Shown: piece after piece, positions 51,812-61,480 of the stretch | Layout of the letters: every line of letters starts with the position of its first letter | How positions within the stretch are numbered: the first letter of the stretch is position 1 | From: Magnetococcales bacterium HCHbin5 | GTDB taxonomy: Bacteria; Pseudomonadota; Magnetococcia; Magnetococcales; Magnetaquicoccaceae | Length of the DNA stretch: 64,000 nucleotides | Assembly: GCA_002753505.1 (NCBI GenBank) | Contig: PEAG01000008.1 | Coordinates: 1 to 64,000, forward strand | Direction: 5' to 3' | Notes under the pieces: generated by a model | What the model was told of the DNA's origin: nothing | What the model saw: the letters and a program-made list of their open reading frames with translations, nothing else | Database searches by the model: none | Position numbers and translations under genes: made by a program

Positions 51812-52537
51812 ATGGAACAACCAACATTTTCCAGCGGGCGGCGGGTTTTGCTCAAAATTTCGGGCGAGGCGTTGATGGGGGATGGCGTCGCCATAGACTC
51901 CCGTTTTCTGGATCGATTGGCGGCCGAGTTGAAAGAGGTCCACGATCAGGGGGTGCAGTTGGCTCTGGTGGTGGGTGGGGGCAACATTTTTCGAGGCGTC
52001 TCCAGTGGTGCCTTGGGAATGGAACGCTCCAGTGCCGACCATATGGGCATGCTGGCCACGGTGATCAATGCCTTGGCCTTGCAGAATGCGCTGGAAAAGA
52101 TTGGTTTGACGGTACGGGTTCAGTCCGCCATCACCATGCCACAGGTGGCTGAACCCTTTATCCATCGTCGGGCGGTGCGGCATCTGGAAAAAGGCCGGGT
52201 GGTCATTTTTGCGGCGGGAACGGGTAATCCTTTTTTTACGACAGATACGGCGGCCAGCTTGCGGGCCGCAGAAATTCATGCGGACATGTTGCTTAAAGGG
52301 ACCAAGGTGGATGGTGTCTACAGCGCGGATCCCAAACAGGATGCCCAGGCCAAGCGGTATGACCGGCTCTCTTTTGACGAGGTGTTGGCCAAGGGTTTAA
52401 AGGTGATGGACCTGACAGCGATCACCTTGTGTCGGGATAATCGTATCCCCATTTTGGTCTTTTCCATCCTGGAACCGGGTGCGTTGGCGGCTGTCATTCG
52501 GGGTGAAAATCGCGGTACACAGATAGGAGTGGAGTGA
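51812..52537 (+). CDS. pyrH: UMP kinase
   Basis: 241 residues; phosphorylates UMP to UDP in pyrimidine nucleotide synthesis. [11 protein letters not shown] near residue 13, [10 protein letters not shown] near 53 and the later [17 protein letters not shown] are typical of bacterial UMP kinase. The stop overlaps the frr start. Confidence 0.97.
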   Translation: MEQPTFSSGRRVLLKISGEALMGDGVAIDSRFLDRLAAELKEVHDQGVQLALVVGGGNIFRGVSSGALGMERSSADHMGMLATVINALALQNALEKIGLTVRVQSAITMPQVAEPFIHRRAVRHLEKGRVVIFAAGTGNPFFTTDTAASLRAAEIHADMLLKGTKVDGVYSADPKQDAQAKRYDRLSFDEVLAKGLKVMDLTAITLCRDNRIPILVFSILEPGALAAVIRGENRGTQIGVE

Positions 52538-53094
52538 TGGCAGAAGCACTCTTTGCACTGCTGGAAGATCGGATGAAAAAATGTTTGGGAGCCCTGCGGG
52601 AGGAGTTGACTACCGTCCGCACCGGGCGGGCTTCCGCCTCCATTCTGGACCATATCATGGTGGAGGTGTATGGTTCGCCCATGCCCCTCAATCAACTGGC
52701 CTCCATCAATGTACCGGAAAGTCGCATGCTCACCGTGCAGCCCTGGGACAAAAAGAGCCTGAAAGCGATTGAAAAGGCCATCCGGGAGTCTGATCTGGGC
52801 TTTAATCCCCTGAGTGATGGTGCCCTGTTGCGCATTCCACTGCCTGAGTTGACAGAAGAGCGGCGCAAATCCCTGGTCAAGCTGGTCCACAAATATGGCG
52901 AACAGGCCAAGGTCGCCCTGCGCAACGTGCGTCGGGATGTGTTGGAACAGATGAAAAAGATGGAGAAAAACAAGGAGCTCTCCAAGGACGATCTGCATAT
53001 ATGGGAAAAAAAGGTCCAGGAACAGACCGACCTTTACACCAAGGAGGTGGATGAAATTCTGGCACATAAAGAGGCCGATATTTTGCAGATATGA
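52537..53094 (+). CDS. frr: Ribosome recycling factor
   Basis: 185 residues; splits post-termination ribosomes together with [22 protein letters not shown] near residue 28 and the helical end with EEKxx-like [22 protein letters not shown] are typical. ATG 52537 overlaps the pyrH stop (TGATG); GTG 52534 is an alternative. AGGAG is upstream. Confidence 0.96.
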   Translation: MAEALFALLEDRMKKCLGALREELTTVRTGRASASILDHIMVEVYGSPMPLNQLASINVPESRMLTVQPWDKKSLKAIEKAIRESDLGFNPLSDGALLRIPLPELTEERRKSLVKLVHKYGEQAKVALRNVRRDVLEQMKKMEKNKELSKDDLHIWEKKVQEQTDLYTKEVDEILAHKEADILQI

Positions 53095-53115
53095 TTTTAT
53101 TTATCTGGTTGTTAC

Positions 53116-53841
53116 ATGTCTGATCCATCGCATTCCCTTCAAAGGTTGCCACGTCATATCGCTATTGTCATGGATGGCAATCGGCGTTGGGCGCGTGCGC
53201 GCTTTTTGCCCGGGGTAGAGGGCCACAGGCAGGGCGTTCGGGCGGTTCGACGCACGGTTGATGCCTGCATCGCCTTCAATATACCGGCCTTGACGCTCTA
53301 TACTTTCTCCTCGGAAAACTGGAAACGTCCCAAAGAAGAGGTCTCTTCCTTGATGAATCTGCTGGCCTATCATTTGCGCGACGAGATGGAGTCGCTGGTG
53401 GCTGACCAGGTCTGCTTTCGGGCCTTGGGGCGGGTCCATGAGCTGCCGGATGTCATTCAGCAACAGGTACATGCATTGGAGGAGCGAACCCGGCACAATA
53501 CAAAGCTGCAGTTCAATATTGCCGTCAACTATGGGGGGCGGCAGGAGTTGGTGGATGCTGCACGCAGCTTGGTGCGGGAGGCCATGGCAGGTACCCTCTC
53601 CCCGGAGGATGTAACAGAAACATTGATTTCACAACGATTGACCACCGCCGGATTGGATGATCCCGATCTGTTGATTCGGACCGGGGGCGAGCAACGCATC
53701 AGCAACTTTTTGCTTTGGCAAATGGCATATACGGAACTTGTCTTTCTACCTGTTTTCTGGCCCGATTTTAACGCCGATCACCTGCGCCAAGCCATCGAGG
53801 AGTTTGGTGGTCGGGAGCGGCGTTTTGGTGCGGCTGTTTGA
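53116..53841 (+). CDS. uppS: Undecaprenyl diphosphate synthase
   Basis: 241 residues; condenses isopentenyl units onto farnesyl diphosphate to make the lipid carrier for peptidoglycan and other envelope polymers. HIAIVMDGNRRWARAR near residue 14 contains the catalytic Asp, and YTFSSENWKRP near 68 and DLLIRTGGEQRISNFLLWQ near 186 are cis-prenyltransferase signatures. The stop overlaps the cdsA start. Confidence 0.97.
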   Translation: MSDPSHSLQRLPRHIAIVMDGNRRWARARFLPGVEGHRQGVRAVRRTVDACIAFNIPALTLYTFSSENWKRPKEEVSSLMNLLAYHLRDEMESLVADQVCFRALGRVHELPDVIQQQVHALEERTRHNTKLQFNIAVNYGGRQELVDAARSLVREAMAGTLSPEDVTETLISQRLTTAGLDDPDLLIRTGGEQRISNFLLWQMAYTELVFLPVFWPDFNADHLRQAIEEFGGRERRFGAAV

Positions 53842-54734
53842 GTCGCCTCTTGAACGCTCCTCTCCTTGCCCGAACCCTTTCCGCCCTGCTGCTGGCACCG
53901 CCTCTGCTGTTCATGCTGCTGTTCGGCTCGACCTTTCATCTGTTTCTGTTGTTGGTTCCCGTTGCGACGGTGTTGATCTACGAATGGTATCGTATGAGGG
54001 AACCCTTTGTCTGGCGACGATTTATTCCATTAACGTTTGGGGTGTGGTCTGTGTTGTGGGCGGGGATGCCGGGCATGGGTCCGGCGGTGCAGACGGCACC
54101 CCCCGGGATGGTTCCGGTGGGAGGTTTGCCGGTTTTCGTGGTTAGTACATTGTTATTGTTGATCTTTTTTTCTGAAGGATTGCTGCGTCATCGTCCCGGC
54201 ATGACAGTGTTGGATGATGTGGGTTGGCGATTTTTGGGGGTTCTCTACTGCGCCCTGCCGCTGGTTTTGTTGTTGGAGATTCATCGGGCGGAACGGGGGG
54301 GATGGTTGATCTGTTTCCTGCTGTTGACGATATGGGCCACGGATGTGGGGGCCTATTTTGTGGGTCGTCGTTGGGGCTCTCGCAAGTTGGCTCCCCATAT
54401 CAGTCCCGGCAAGACTGTTGCCGGTTTTTGGGGCGGGATGGCATTGGCCAGCGTGGTGGGTGGGGTGATGGCACATGTGGTATCGCTCCCTTACAGTTGG
54501 GGAGAGGCCATCCTGTTGGCGGCCCTGTTGTCGGTGGTCGGGCAGTTGGGGGATTTGGCAGAGTCACTGCTTAAGCGGGAGGCCGGCGTAAAGGATTCCG
54601 GCCAACTCATTCCCGGTCACGGGGGCATGCTGGACCGACTGGACAGTTTGCTTTTTGCGACTCCGGTTTATTATCTGTTTTTGTGGAGTACCACCCTTGT
54701 TCCCGCCAAAGGTTTGGTGACGCTTGTTGGTTAA
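53838..54734 (+). CDS. cdsA: Phosphatidate cytidylyltransferase
   Basis: 298 residues, about eight TM helices; makes CDP-diacylglycerol from phosphatidate and CTP. The family signature near the C terminus is PGHGGMLDRLDSLLFATPVYY. The start appears to be TTG 53838, overlapping the uppS stop. Its last ten bases overlap dxr. Confidence 0.93.
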   Translation: MSRLLNAPLLARTLSALLLAPPLLFMLLFGSTFHLFLLLVPVATVLIYEWYRMREPFVWRRFIPLTFGVWSVLWAGMPGMGPAVQTAPPGMVPVGGLPVFVVSTLLLLIFFSEGLLRHRPGMTVLDDVGWRFLGVLYCALPLVLLLEIHRAERGGWLICFLLLTIWATDVGAYFVGRRWGSRKLAPHISPGKTVAGFWGGMALASVVGGVMAHVVSLPYSWGEAILLAALLSVVGQLGDLAESLLKREAGVKDSGQLIPGHGGMLDRLDSLLFATPVYYLFLWSTTLVPAKGLVTLVG

Positions 54735-55938
54735 GAACATTGCCCTTTTAGGCTCGACCGGCTCCATCGGGGTCAATACGTTGCGTGTTATTGCCGACCA
54801 TCCGGACCGATTCCGGGTGGTTGCGCTGGTGGCCGGTCATAACGGGGCACAACTGATTGAGCAGGCGTTGCGCTTTCGACCAGAGGTGGTGGCCATTTAT
54901 CAAGCGGAGCAGGCGGACCTGGTGCGGCAAGGCTTGGCGGGAACGGCCATTCAGGTGCTGGCGGGGCCGGCAGGGGTGGTTGAGGCGGCCCGTTGGGCTT
55001 CAGCGACCATGGTGGTTTCCGCCATTGTGGGGGCGGCTGGTTTGGAACCCACCCTGGCAGCGATTCGGGCAGGCAAGGATATTGCCCTGGCCAATAAAGA
55101 GTGCCTTGTCATGGCGGGTTCCCTTTTTATGGCAGAGGTGGCGCGTCAGGGGGTATGCCTGATCCCCGTTGACTCGGAGCATAGCGCAATTTTTCAAGTT
55201 TTATCCAATGGTTGTCAGGAGAGGCAGCCCGGCGGGGTCTGTCCCCTGCCGGGTCGGATGCTGGACAGACTGATTTTGACGGCCTCCGGCGGGCCGTTTC
55301 GCGGTTGGTCCCGTGCCCAGTTGCAAGGGGTGACGCCCGCCATGGCGTTATCGCACCCCAGTTGGCAGATGGGTCAAAAAATCAGCATTGATTCTGCCAC
55401 CTTGATGAATAAGGGGTTGGAGGTCATCGAGGCATTTTATCTGTTTGGGGTGGCCGCGGATCAGATTCAGGTGGTGGTGCATCCCGAAAGTATTGTGCAC
55501 TCCCTGGTGGCTTATCGGGATGGATCGTTGTTGGCCCAGTTGGGTCAACCGGATATGCGAACGCCGATTGCGGTGGCGTTGGCATGGCCGGAGCGGATTG
55601 CCACCCCGGTGCCGGTGTTGGATTTGGCCCAACTGCAACGGCTGAATTTTTTTGCCGCGCCGGCGGCGGCGGACTTTCCCTGTTTGGCACTGGCCTACGA
55701 GGCATTGCGTCGGGGTGGGTTGGCAACCACGGTGCTGAATGCAGCCAATGAGGTGGCTGTGGCAGCCTTCCTGGCAGGAAAGATTCACTTTTTGGATATT
55801 GCCCGCGTGGTGGAGTGGACCATGGAGCAACGATCCGTTTATGGTTCCGAATCGACGGTTATCGGGTCGATGGAGGATATTGTGCAAACAGACCATGCAT
55901 CCCGTCGCCAGGCGGAGGCGTGGGTTGCTCGGCATTGA
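54724..55938 (+). CDS. dxr: 1-deoxy-D-xylulose 5-phosphate reductoisomerase
   Basis: 404 residues; second step of the MEP isoprenoid pathway, supplying precursors for UppS. The NADPH-binding GSTGSIGVNTL is near residue 10, LANKECLVMAG near 122 and the metal-binding PVDSEHSAIFQ near 148. The start is TTG at 54724 or 54727, inside the end of cdsA; no ATG is available early. Confidence 0.95.
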   Translation: MLVKNIALLGSTGSIGVNTLRVIADHPDRFRVVALVAGHNGAQLIEQALRFRPEVVAIYQAEQADLVRQGLAGTAIQVLAGPAGVVEAARWASATMVVSAIVGAAGLEPTLAAIRAGKDIALANKECLVMAGSLFMAEVARQGVCLIPVDSEHSAIFQVLSNGCQERQPGGVCPLPGRMLDRLILTASGGPFRGWSRAQLQGVTPAMALSHPSWQMGQKISIDSATLMNKGLEVIEAFYLFGVAADQIQVVVHPESIVHSLVAYRDGSLLAQLGQPDMRTPIAVALAWPERIATPVPVLDLAQLQRLNFFAAPAAADFPCLALAYEALRRGGLATTVLNAANEVAVAAFLAGKIHFLDIARVVEWTMEQRSVYGSESTVIGSMEDIVQTDHASRRQAEAWVARH

Positions 55939-55958
55939 TCATTTTGGACTAGGTCATC

Positions 55959-57035
55959 ATGTTTCATACCGTATTTTGGGCAATTATTGTGTTGGGCGTG
56001 CTGATTTTTGTCCATGAATTGGGCCATTTTTTGTTGGCGCGCTTCCATGGGGTGCGGGTGCAGGTTTTTTCGTTGGGCTTTGGTCCTCGTCTCTACAGTT
56101 GGCAGGATAAGAGCAGCGGTACCGAGTATCGGCTCTCTGCCATTCCCCTGGGGGGGTATGTCAAAATGTTGGGTGAGTCTGACGAGGATCCCATCGCCTC
56201 GGAGGATTTGCCCCATGCCTTTTATGCCAAAAAGGTTGGTCCGCGCATGATGATTGTCTTTGCCGGGCCTGCGTTTAACTTTTTGTTTGCTTTTGTCGCA
56301 TTGACAGGGGCCTATCTCACCGGGGTGAGCGAATTGTTGCCGGTGGTTGGTTCCGTTTCTGCCGGGATGCCTGCGGAGGCGGCGGGTGTGCAGGTGGGAG
56401 ACCGTATCACCTATGTGGGGGATCAGCCCGTGGCCCGTTGGGTGGCCTTCAGTCAGATGATCAAGGCCTCTGAGGGGCGTGTCCTCACTTTGACGGTGGA
56501 GCGGTCGGGTGAGCCGCTGCTGATCAAGGTGACGCCTCAATTGAAGGAGACCAAAAATCTGTTCGGTGAGAGTGTCCATTTGCCACTGATTGGGGTGGGG
56601 CCGGGGAGTGCCGTGGAGACGGTTGCCTATGCGCCGCTGGATGCCATGGCCAAAGGTTGGGAACAGACCTGGTCCATGACCCTGTTGACGTTGACCAGTA
56701 CCTGGAAGTTGATCACCCAGGTGGTTTCAGCCGATCAGATTGGCGGGCCGCTGATGATTGCCGATCTGGCCGGCAAGGCGGCGGAGCAGGGAGCGAGCAA
56801 TTTGCTGTTTTTCATGGCATTGATTTCGGTCAATCTGGCCATTCTGAATCTGTTGCCGGTACCGATTCTGGATGGCGGTCATCTGATGTTTTTTTCCATT
56901 GAGGCCCTCAGGGGGCAACCGGTAGGGGAGGCGGTTCAGCAGTTGGCCAATCGGGTAGGCATGGCGTTGCTGCTCTTGTTGATGTTATGGGCCCTGAAAA
57001 ATGACTTGACACGATTTTTCCCCATGAGCCACTAA
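55959..57035 (+). CDS. rseP: Site-2 protease RseP (M50)
   Basis: 358 residues, inner-membrane zinc protease that cuts transmembrane substrates such as anti-sigma factors and signal peptides. HELGH at residues 19-23 supplies two zinc ligands and the catalytic Glu. A single PDZ domain is seen at about 110-200, and NLLPVPILDGGH near 294 supplies the third ligand. TM helices lie at both ends. It is placed directly before bamA, as in many Proteobacteria. Confidence 0.96.
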   Translation: MFHTVFWAIIVLGVLIFVHELGHFLLARFHGVRVQVFSLGFGPRLYSWQDKSSGTEYRLSAIPLGGYVKMLGESDEDPIASEDLPHAFYAKKVGPRMMIVFAGPAFNFLFAFVALTGAYLTGVSELLPVVGSVSAGMPAEAAGVQVGDRITYVGDQPVARWVAFSQMIKASEGRVLTLTVERSGEPLLIKVTPQLKETKNLFGESVHLPLIGVGPGSAVETVAYAPLDAMAKGWEQTWSMTLLTLTSTWKLITQVVSADQIGGPLMIADLAGKAAEQGASNLLFFMALISVNLAILNLLPVPILDGGHLMFFSIEALRGQPVGEAVQQLANRVGMALLLLLMLWALKNDLTRFFPMSH

Positions 57036-57227
57036 TGGTCCAACCCTCCTGATTTGAACAGCAGCCCGTTTCCGCGCCAATCGGTTTCTTGCAATCAGCC
57101 AGAACGGTCAAAAATACAGCCCGGCATTACCAAGGAACGGCTTGAAATTTGAGTGTTCACGCCACTGGATGGGAGTTGTGGTCAGGCTGGATGGTCGTAC
57201 AAAAATTTGGCAGACGTGCGGCGTCTC

Positions 57228-57256
57228 TTGCTGATAAAATTGGAAATTTGTATACT
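57228..57256 (+). promoter_or_regulatory. Promoter candidate for bamA
   Basis: TTGCTG and TATACT are separated by 17 bases in the 278-base rseP-bamA gap, 58 bases before the bamA start. It suggests that bamA and the genes after it also have their own promoter. No sigma-E type box was seen. Confidence 0.5.
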
Positions 57257-57313
57257 GCTTAATGTGAGCGATCTCTTGGCTCATCTCCAGTGGGCGTATC
57301 CGGTAGAGTGAAC

Positions 57314-59611
57314 ATGAATTTAAAACGCAATTTTCTATTATGGGCCGTAGGATTGACCGCCCTTTGGGGTGTGGGGGCGTTTTTTGTGCCTGTTGTCATG
57401 GCGGGTTCCGGCACCATCGGCGATATTCGGGTGGAGGGATCTCAGCGTATTGAACCGGATACGGTACGGAGCTACCTGAAGTTGGATGTGGGGGACGCTT
57501 TCAGTCCGGTAGCCACCCGCAACAGCCTGAATGCCCTGTTTGCAACCGGCTTTTTCAAGGATGTTACGCTGGATCAGGAGGGAGACACCCTGGTGGTTCG
57601 GGTGGTAGAGAATCCCATGATCCGCGAGGTTACCTTTGAGGGTAACGACGCTTTCAGTGCGGATGATTTGAAAAAAATAGTCACCGTCAAGGCCCGGGCC
57701 ATTTATGACCGGGCCAAGACCGAGCGGGATCTGACCGCCTTGCGCCAGGCTTATCGTGTCAAAGGGCTGTTTTTGGCAAAAATCGATCTCAAAGTGGCAG
57801 AGTTGGACAGTAATCAGGTGGATCTTGTCTACCGGATCAAGGAGGGTGCAAAATCCAAAGTTCAGGAGGTGCGGATTATTGGCAACCATGGCCTCTCTGA
57901 TAAACAACTGATCAAGAAGCTCCTGATTCAACCCTCGGATTGGCTCTCCTGGTATACGGATACCGATACCTATGACCGGGAAAAGTTGATGTATGATCAG
58001 ACCCAACTCCGCAATGTCTATCTGGACAACGGCTATGCCCGGGTGCAGGTGGACTCTTCTGTGGCCGAGTTGACCCCGGATCGGCAGGCTTTTCTGGTCA
58101 CCCATACGGTTCATGAAGGAAATCGCTATAAATTTGGCCCACTGCAGATTGTGGGTGACTTTGACGAACTGCCGGAGGCCGACCTCTACAACGCCCTGAA
58201 AATGGCGGAAGGGGATTGGTATTCCCAGCAAAAGTTGCGCGAGTCGGTGGAAAAGTTGACCGACCTCATCGGCGATTTTGGTTACGCCTTCCTGGACATC
58301 AAGCCGGAACGCATCATCAATGATGAGGCGGGTGTGGTGGCGGTCAAGCTTGTGGTAAACAAGGGAAGAAGGGTCTATCTCAATCGCATCGAGGTCTCCG
58401 GCAACACCCGTACCCAGGATAATGTGATCCGCAGAGAGATATCGTTGGTGGAGGGGGATCGCTTTTCCGCCTCCAAGCTGCGTACTGCCAAGGCCAAGCT
58501 GCAATCATTAAACTTCTTCGAGAATATAGAGATCTCCACTCCGCCTGCCGGGGATTCGGAGTTGGTGGATGTCAAGATCAAGGTTGGAGAGAAACCGACC
58601 GGAACCTTTACCCTGGGGGCCGGTTATTCCAGTCAGGAGTCTTTCCTGGGCACCGCCAGCATCAGCCAGAACAATTTTCTTGGCAAGGGGCAGCGTGCGG
58701 TTTTTTCGCTGGCTCACTCTGGTCTGAAAACGGAGTATAATATTGGTTTTACCGAGCCCTATTTCATGGGCAAGAAGCTGAGTGCCGGTTTTGACCTCTT
58801 CAAGCGGGATCTGGACCAGACCCGCTTCTCCTCCATCAAGGAGAAGACATCCGGGGGATCCTTAAGCTTGGGCTTTCCCATCGCCGACCATCTGTCCGAC
58901 TCGATCTCCTACCGCCTTTCCAACACCGAGATCCATTACAATGGGGGGGGCACCCCTTCCCGGATTTTGCAGGTGCAGGAGGCGTTGAGTCCCTATCTGC
59001 AGTCCATGGTGAGCAATACATTGGCCTGGGAGGATGTGGATAACCGTCTTACCCCGACCAAGGGGAGAATTCACCGTTTAACCACGGATCTTTCCGGCCT
59101 GGGTGGGGATGTCAAGTTTGCCCGTTTGGTTGCGGATAACCATCTGTACCACCCGTTTGATGGGGAAGGGGAGTGGGTGGGTCACTTGCGCGGTCGCGTG
59201 GGGATGGAGGATGGCTTGGGTCAAGATATTCCTATCTTTGAGCGGTTTTTCCTGGGTGGGAGCAACTCGGTGCGTGGTTTCAGCTCTGCCGGGGTTGGTC
59301 CGCGGACCGCCGAAGGGGATGCATACGGGGGAACCCATTTTGAGCAGTTGAACGCAGAGCTGTTTTTCCCCATGTTGGGCCTGGCCGAGAAGGGGGTGCG
59401 GGGGTTGGCTTTCGTGGATACCGGTTACTTGGGCGACAACGATCTGCCGTCCGATGTGAACGGGTCGGGTGGCGTGCGTATGTCGACGGGGGTGGGGATC
59501 CACTGGAATTCGCCGTTCGGGCCGTTGCGTTTTACCCTGAGTTCCCCCCTCATGAAGGAGTCCAATGACAAGACTCGGGTCTTTGATTTTTCCATCGGCT
59601 CCACGTTATGA
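57314..59611 (+). CDS. bamA: Outer membrane protein assembly factor BamA
   Basis: 765 residues. Signal peptide ends near VVMAGSG; five POTRA domains follow to about residue 415 (GTIGDIRVEGSQRIEPDTVRSYL is the first). A 16-strand Omp85 barrel follows with the VRGF lid motif in FFLGGSNSVRGFSSAGVGPR near 660. It ends in FDFSIGSTL. It folds and inserts beta-barrel proteins such as OprC. ATG 57314 starts a good signal peptide; GTG 57290 would extend it by eight residues. Confidence 0.97.
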   Translation: MNLKRNFLLWAVGLTALWGVGAFFVPVVMAGSGTIGDIRVEGSQRIEPDTVRSYLKLDVGDAFSPVATRNSLNALFATGFFKDVTLDQEGDTLVVRVVENPMIREVTFEGNDAFSADDLKKIVTVKARAIYDRAKTERDLTALRQAYRVKGLFLAKIDLKVAELDSNQVDLVYRIKEGAKSKVQEVRIIGNHGLSDKQLIKKLLIQPSDWLSWYTDTDTYDREKLMYDQTQLRNVYLDNGYARVQVDSSVAELTPDRQAFLVTHTVHEGNRYKFGPLQIVGDFDELPEADLYNALKMAEGDWYSQQKLRESVEKLTDLIGDFGYAFLDIKPERIINDEAGVVAVKLVVNKGRRVYLNRIEVSGNTRTQDNVIRREISLVEGDRFSASKLRTAKAKLQSLNFFENIEISTPPAGDSELVDVKIKVGEKPTGTFTLGAGYSSQESFLGTASISQNNFLGKGQRAVFSLAHSGLKTEYNIGFTEPYFMGKKLSAGFDLFKRDLDQTRFSSIKEKTSGGSLSLGFPIADHLSDSISYRLSNTEIHYNGGGTPSRILQVQEALSPYLQSMVSNTLAWEDVDNRLTPTKGRIHRLTTDLSGLGGDVKFARLVADNHLYHPFDGEGEWVGHLRGRVGMEDGLGQDIPIFERFFLGGSNSVRGFSSAGVGPRTAEGDAYGGTHFEQLNAELFFPMLGLAEKGVRGLAFVDTGYLGDNDLPSDVNGSGGVRMSTGVGIHWNSPFGPLRFTLSSPLMKESNDKTRVFDFSIGSTL

Positions 59612-59666
59612 TATGCCTCCCAGCGTTTGGGATGCACTCTTTGCAGCCAAGAAGGTGATATGGGTC

Positions 59667-60215
59667 ATGAATCTATCGGTTAAATTTGTTTCATTGTTGC
59701 GGTCAAGTGTTGCACTGCTGATTGCTTTGTTCGTCGCGGGCAACCTGGTTGTCTGCGATACGGCCTGGGCTGAATCGTACAAGCTGGCATTTGTGGATGT
59801 TCCGCGCGCCATGGCGGCTTCGGATGCGGCCAAGCAGGCGCGGGATATTCTCCAGAAAAAGTTGGCAGCCAAGCAAAAAGAGGTCAGCAGCATGGAGTCC
59901 GAGATCAAAAAGATGAAGGCCGATGCCGAAAAGCACAAGGGGGGTGCCACGTCGGACCAGGAAGCGGAAATTCGCAGTAAATTAAGGGATTATCAACGGC
60001 TGGTTGAGGACAACCAGGCCGCCATTGATCGTGAAAACGGCCGTTGGACCAAAAAAATTACCGAAGCCTTGTTGAAGGTAATCGAGGAGATCGGTCGGGA
60101 AGAGGCGTTTACCGTGGTGTTTGGCAAGGGGCAGGTATTGTTTGCGGCAGGTTCTATTGACATCACGGATCGGGTGCTGGTCCGGTTGAACGAGCGCACG
60201 AAAAAGTGGTTCTAG
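59667..60215 (+). CDS. skp: OmpH/Skp family periplasmic chaperone
   Basis: 182 residues. Signal peptide to about residue 35 (ending TAWA-ESY), then YKLAFVDVPRAMAASDAAKQA and a long coiled-coil arm of Lys/Glu heptads. The end IDITDRVLVRLNE is typical of Skp. It carries unfolded outer-membrane proteins to BamA. A frame from 59565 runs over the bamA end and is not used. Confidence 0.92.
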   Translation: MNLSVKFVSLLRSSVALLIALFVAGNLVVCDTAWAESYKLAFVDVPRAMAASDAAKQARDILQKKLAAKQKEVSSMESEIKKMKADAEKHKGGATSDQEAEIRSKLRDYQRLVEDNQAAIDRENGRWTKKITEALLKVIEEIGREEAFTVVFGKGQVLFAAGSIDITDRVLVRLNERTKKWF

Positions 60216-60225
60216 GGGGTTGGAC

Positions 60226-60705
60226 GTGGAGTCACTGCAAGAAATTCTTAAAATTTTGCCCCACCGCTACCCGTTCTTGTTGGTGGACCGGATCGTGGAA
60301 GTGGTTCCGGGGGAGCGGTTGGTTGCCGTTAAAAATGTTTCGTTTAATGAGCCGCACTTCATGGGCCATTTTCCCGGTTATCCGGTGATGCCTGGGGTCT
60401 TGATTCTGGAGGCCATGGCGCAGGCCGGTGCCTTGTTGGCTGGGAAGACGGATCCGCTCTCTGTCTGTGGACGGCTGGTCTATTTTATGACCATCGACAA
60501 GGTCCGTTTTCGCAAGCCTGTTGTACCGGGTGATCAACTGCGGTTGGAGTTGACGCTGATCAAAAGGCGGCGGGATGTGTGGCGTTTTGCGGGCAATGCC
60601 TATGTGGGAGACTCTTTGGTGACGGAAGCAGAGCTGATGGCCATGACTCGGGATGCCGATCCATCTGCCGATGTGGCCGGTACGATAACCCCTGGTTCGG
60701 AATAA
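60226..60705 (+). CDS. fabZ: 3-hydroxyacyl-ACP dehydratase FabZ
   Basis: 159 residues; dehydrates 3-hydroxyacyl-ACP in fatty-acid elongation. LPHRYPFLLVDRI at residue 11, HFMGHFPGYPVMPGVLILEAMAQ with the catalytic His and Glu, and the later KVRFRKPVVPGDQL are diagnostic. GTG 60226 has AGGGGG six bases upstream; TTG 60220 is less well placed. It follows skp directly; lpxD, often found between them, is absent. Confidence 0.95.
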   Translation: MESLQEILKILPHRYPFLLVDRIVEVVPGERLVAVKNVSFNEPHFMGHFPGYPVMPGVLILEAMAQAGALLAGKTDPLSVCGRLVYFMTIDKVRFRKPVVPGDQLRLELTLIKRRRDVWRFAGNAYVGDSLVTEAELMAMTRDADPSADVAGTITPGSE

Positions 60706-60709
60706 TGCC

Positions 60710-61480
60710 ATGATCCATGCCACTGCCGTCGTCGACCCAGCTGCGCGGTTGGGGGATAATGTTCGGGTTGCCCCTTACGCTGTTGTGGGGCCGGATGTCG
60801 TGTTGGGGAACAATGTGGAGGTCGGCTCCCATGCGGTGATCGAGGGGCATACGGTGGTTGGGGATGGCAGCCGGATCTGCAACTTTGCCTCCATTGGCCA
60901 GGCACCGCAGGATATTCATTACGCCGATGAGCCGACGCGGGTTGAGATTGGTAACGACTGTTGGATTCGAGAGTTTGTCAGCATTCACCGGGGGACCGCC
61001 AAGGGGGGTGGGCTGACCCGTGTGGGTAACCATTGTATGATCATGGCCTATTCCCATGTTGCCCATGATTGCCGGGTGGGGGAACATGTGGTGATGGCCA
61101 ATGGGGCCACTTTGGCCGGTCATGTGGAGGTGCAGGACTATGCGGTGATTGGTGGGTTGACAGCCGTGCATCAGTTTGCCCGGATTGGGCGCAACGCCTT
61201 TATCGGTGGGGCTTCTGCCATCTCCATGGATGTGGTTCCGTTTGCATCTGCTGCGGGCAACCGGGCACAGATTACGGGTGTCAATGTGGTGGGTTTGCGT
61301 CGCAACGGTTTTTCAGAAGAGGTGATCAAACAAATTCGACAAGCGCATCGGATTGTTTTTCGTTCCCACCTGCGCCTGGAGCAGGCGATTGCCGAGGTGG
61401 AGCGGCTCTGTTCGGACTCTCCTGAGCTCCAGCATTTACTGGAATTTTTGCAAACGGGACAGAGAGGAATTTGTCGCTGA
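60710..61480 (+). CDS. lpxA: UDP-N-acetylglucosamine acyltransferase LpxA
   Basis: 256 residues; first step of lipid A synthesis. A left-handed beta-helix of hexapeptide repeats is visible (VVDPAARLGDNVRVAPYAVVG onward). The catalytic His is in AYSHVAHDC near residue 122, and a helical C-terminal domain starts near 195. Its end overlaps lpxI by ten bases. Confidence 0.97.
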   Translation: MIHATAVVDPAARLGDNVRVAPYAVVGPDVVLGNNVEVGSHAVIEGHTVVGDGSRICNFASIGQAPQDIHYADEPTRVEIGNDCWIREFVSIHRGTAKGGGLTRVGNHCMIMAYSHVAHDCRVGEHVVMANGATLAGHVEVQDYAVIGGLTAVHQFARIGRNAFIGGASAISMDVVPFASAAGNRAQITGVNVVGLRRNGFSEEVIKQIRQAHRIVFRSHLRLEQAIAEVERLCSDSPELQHLLEFLQTGQRGICR

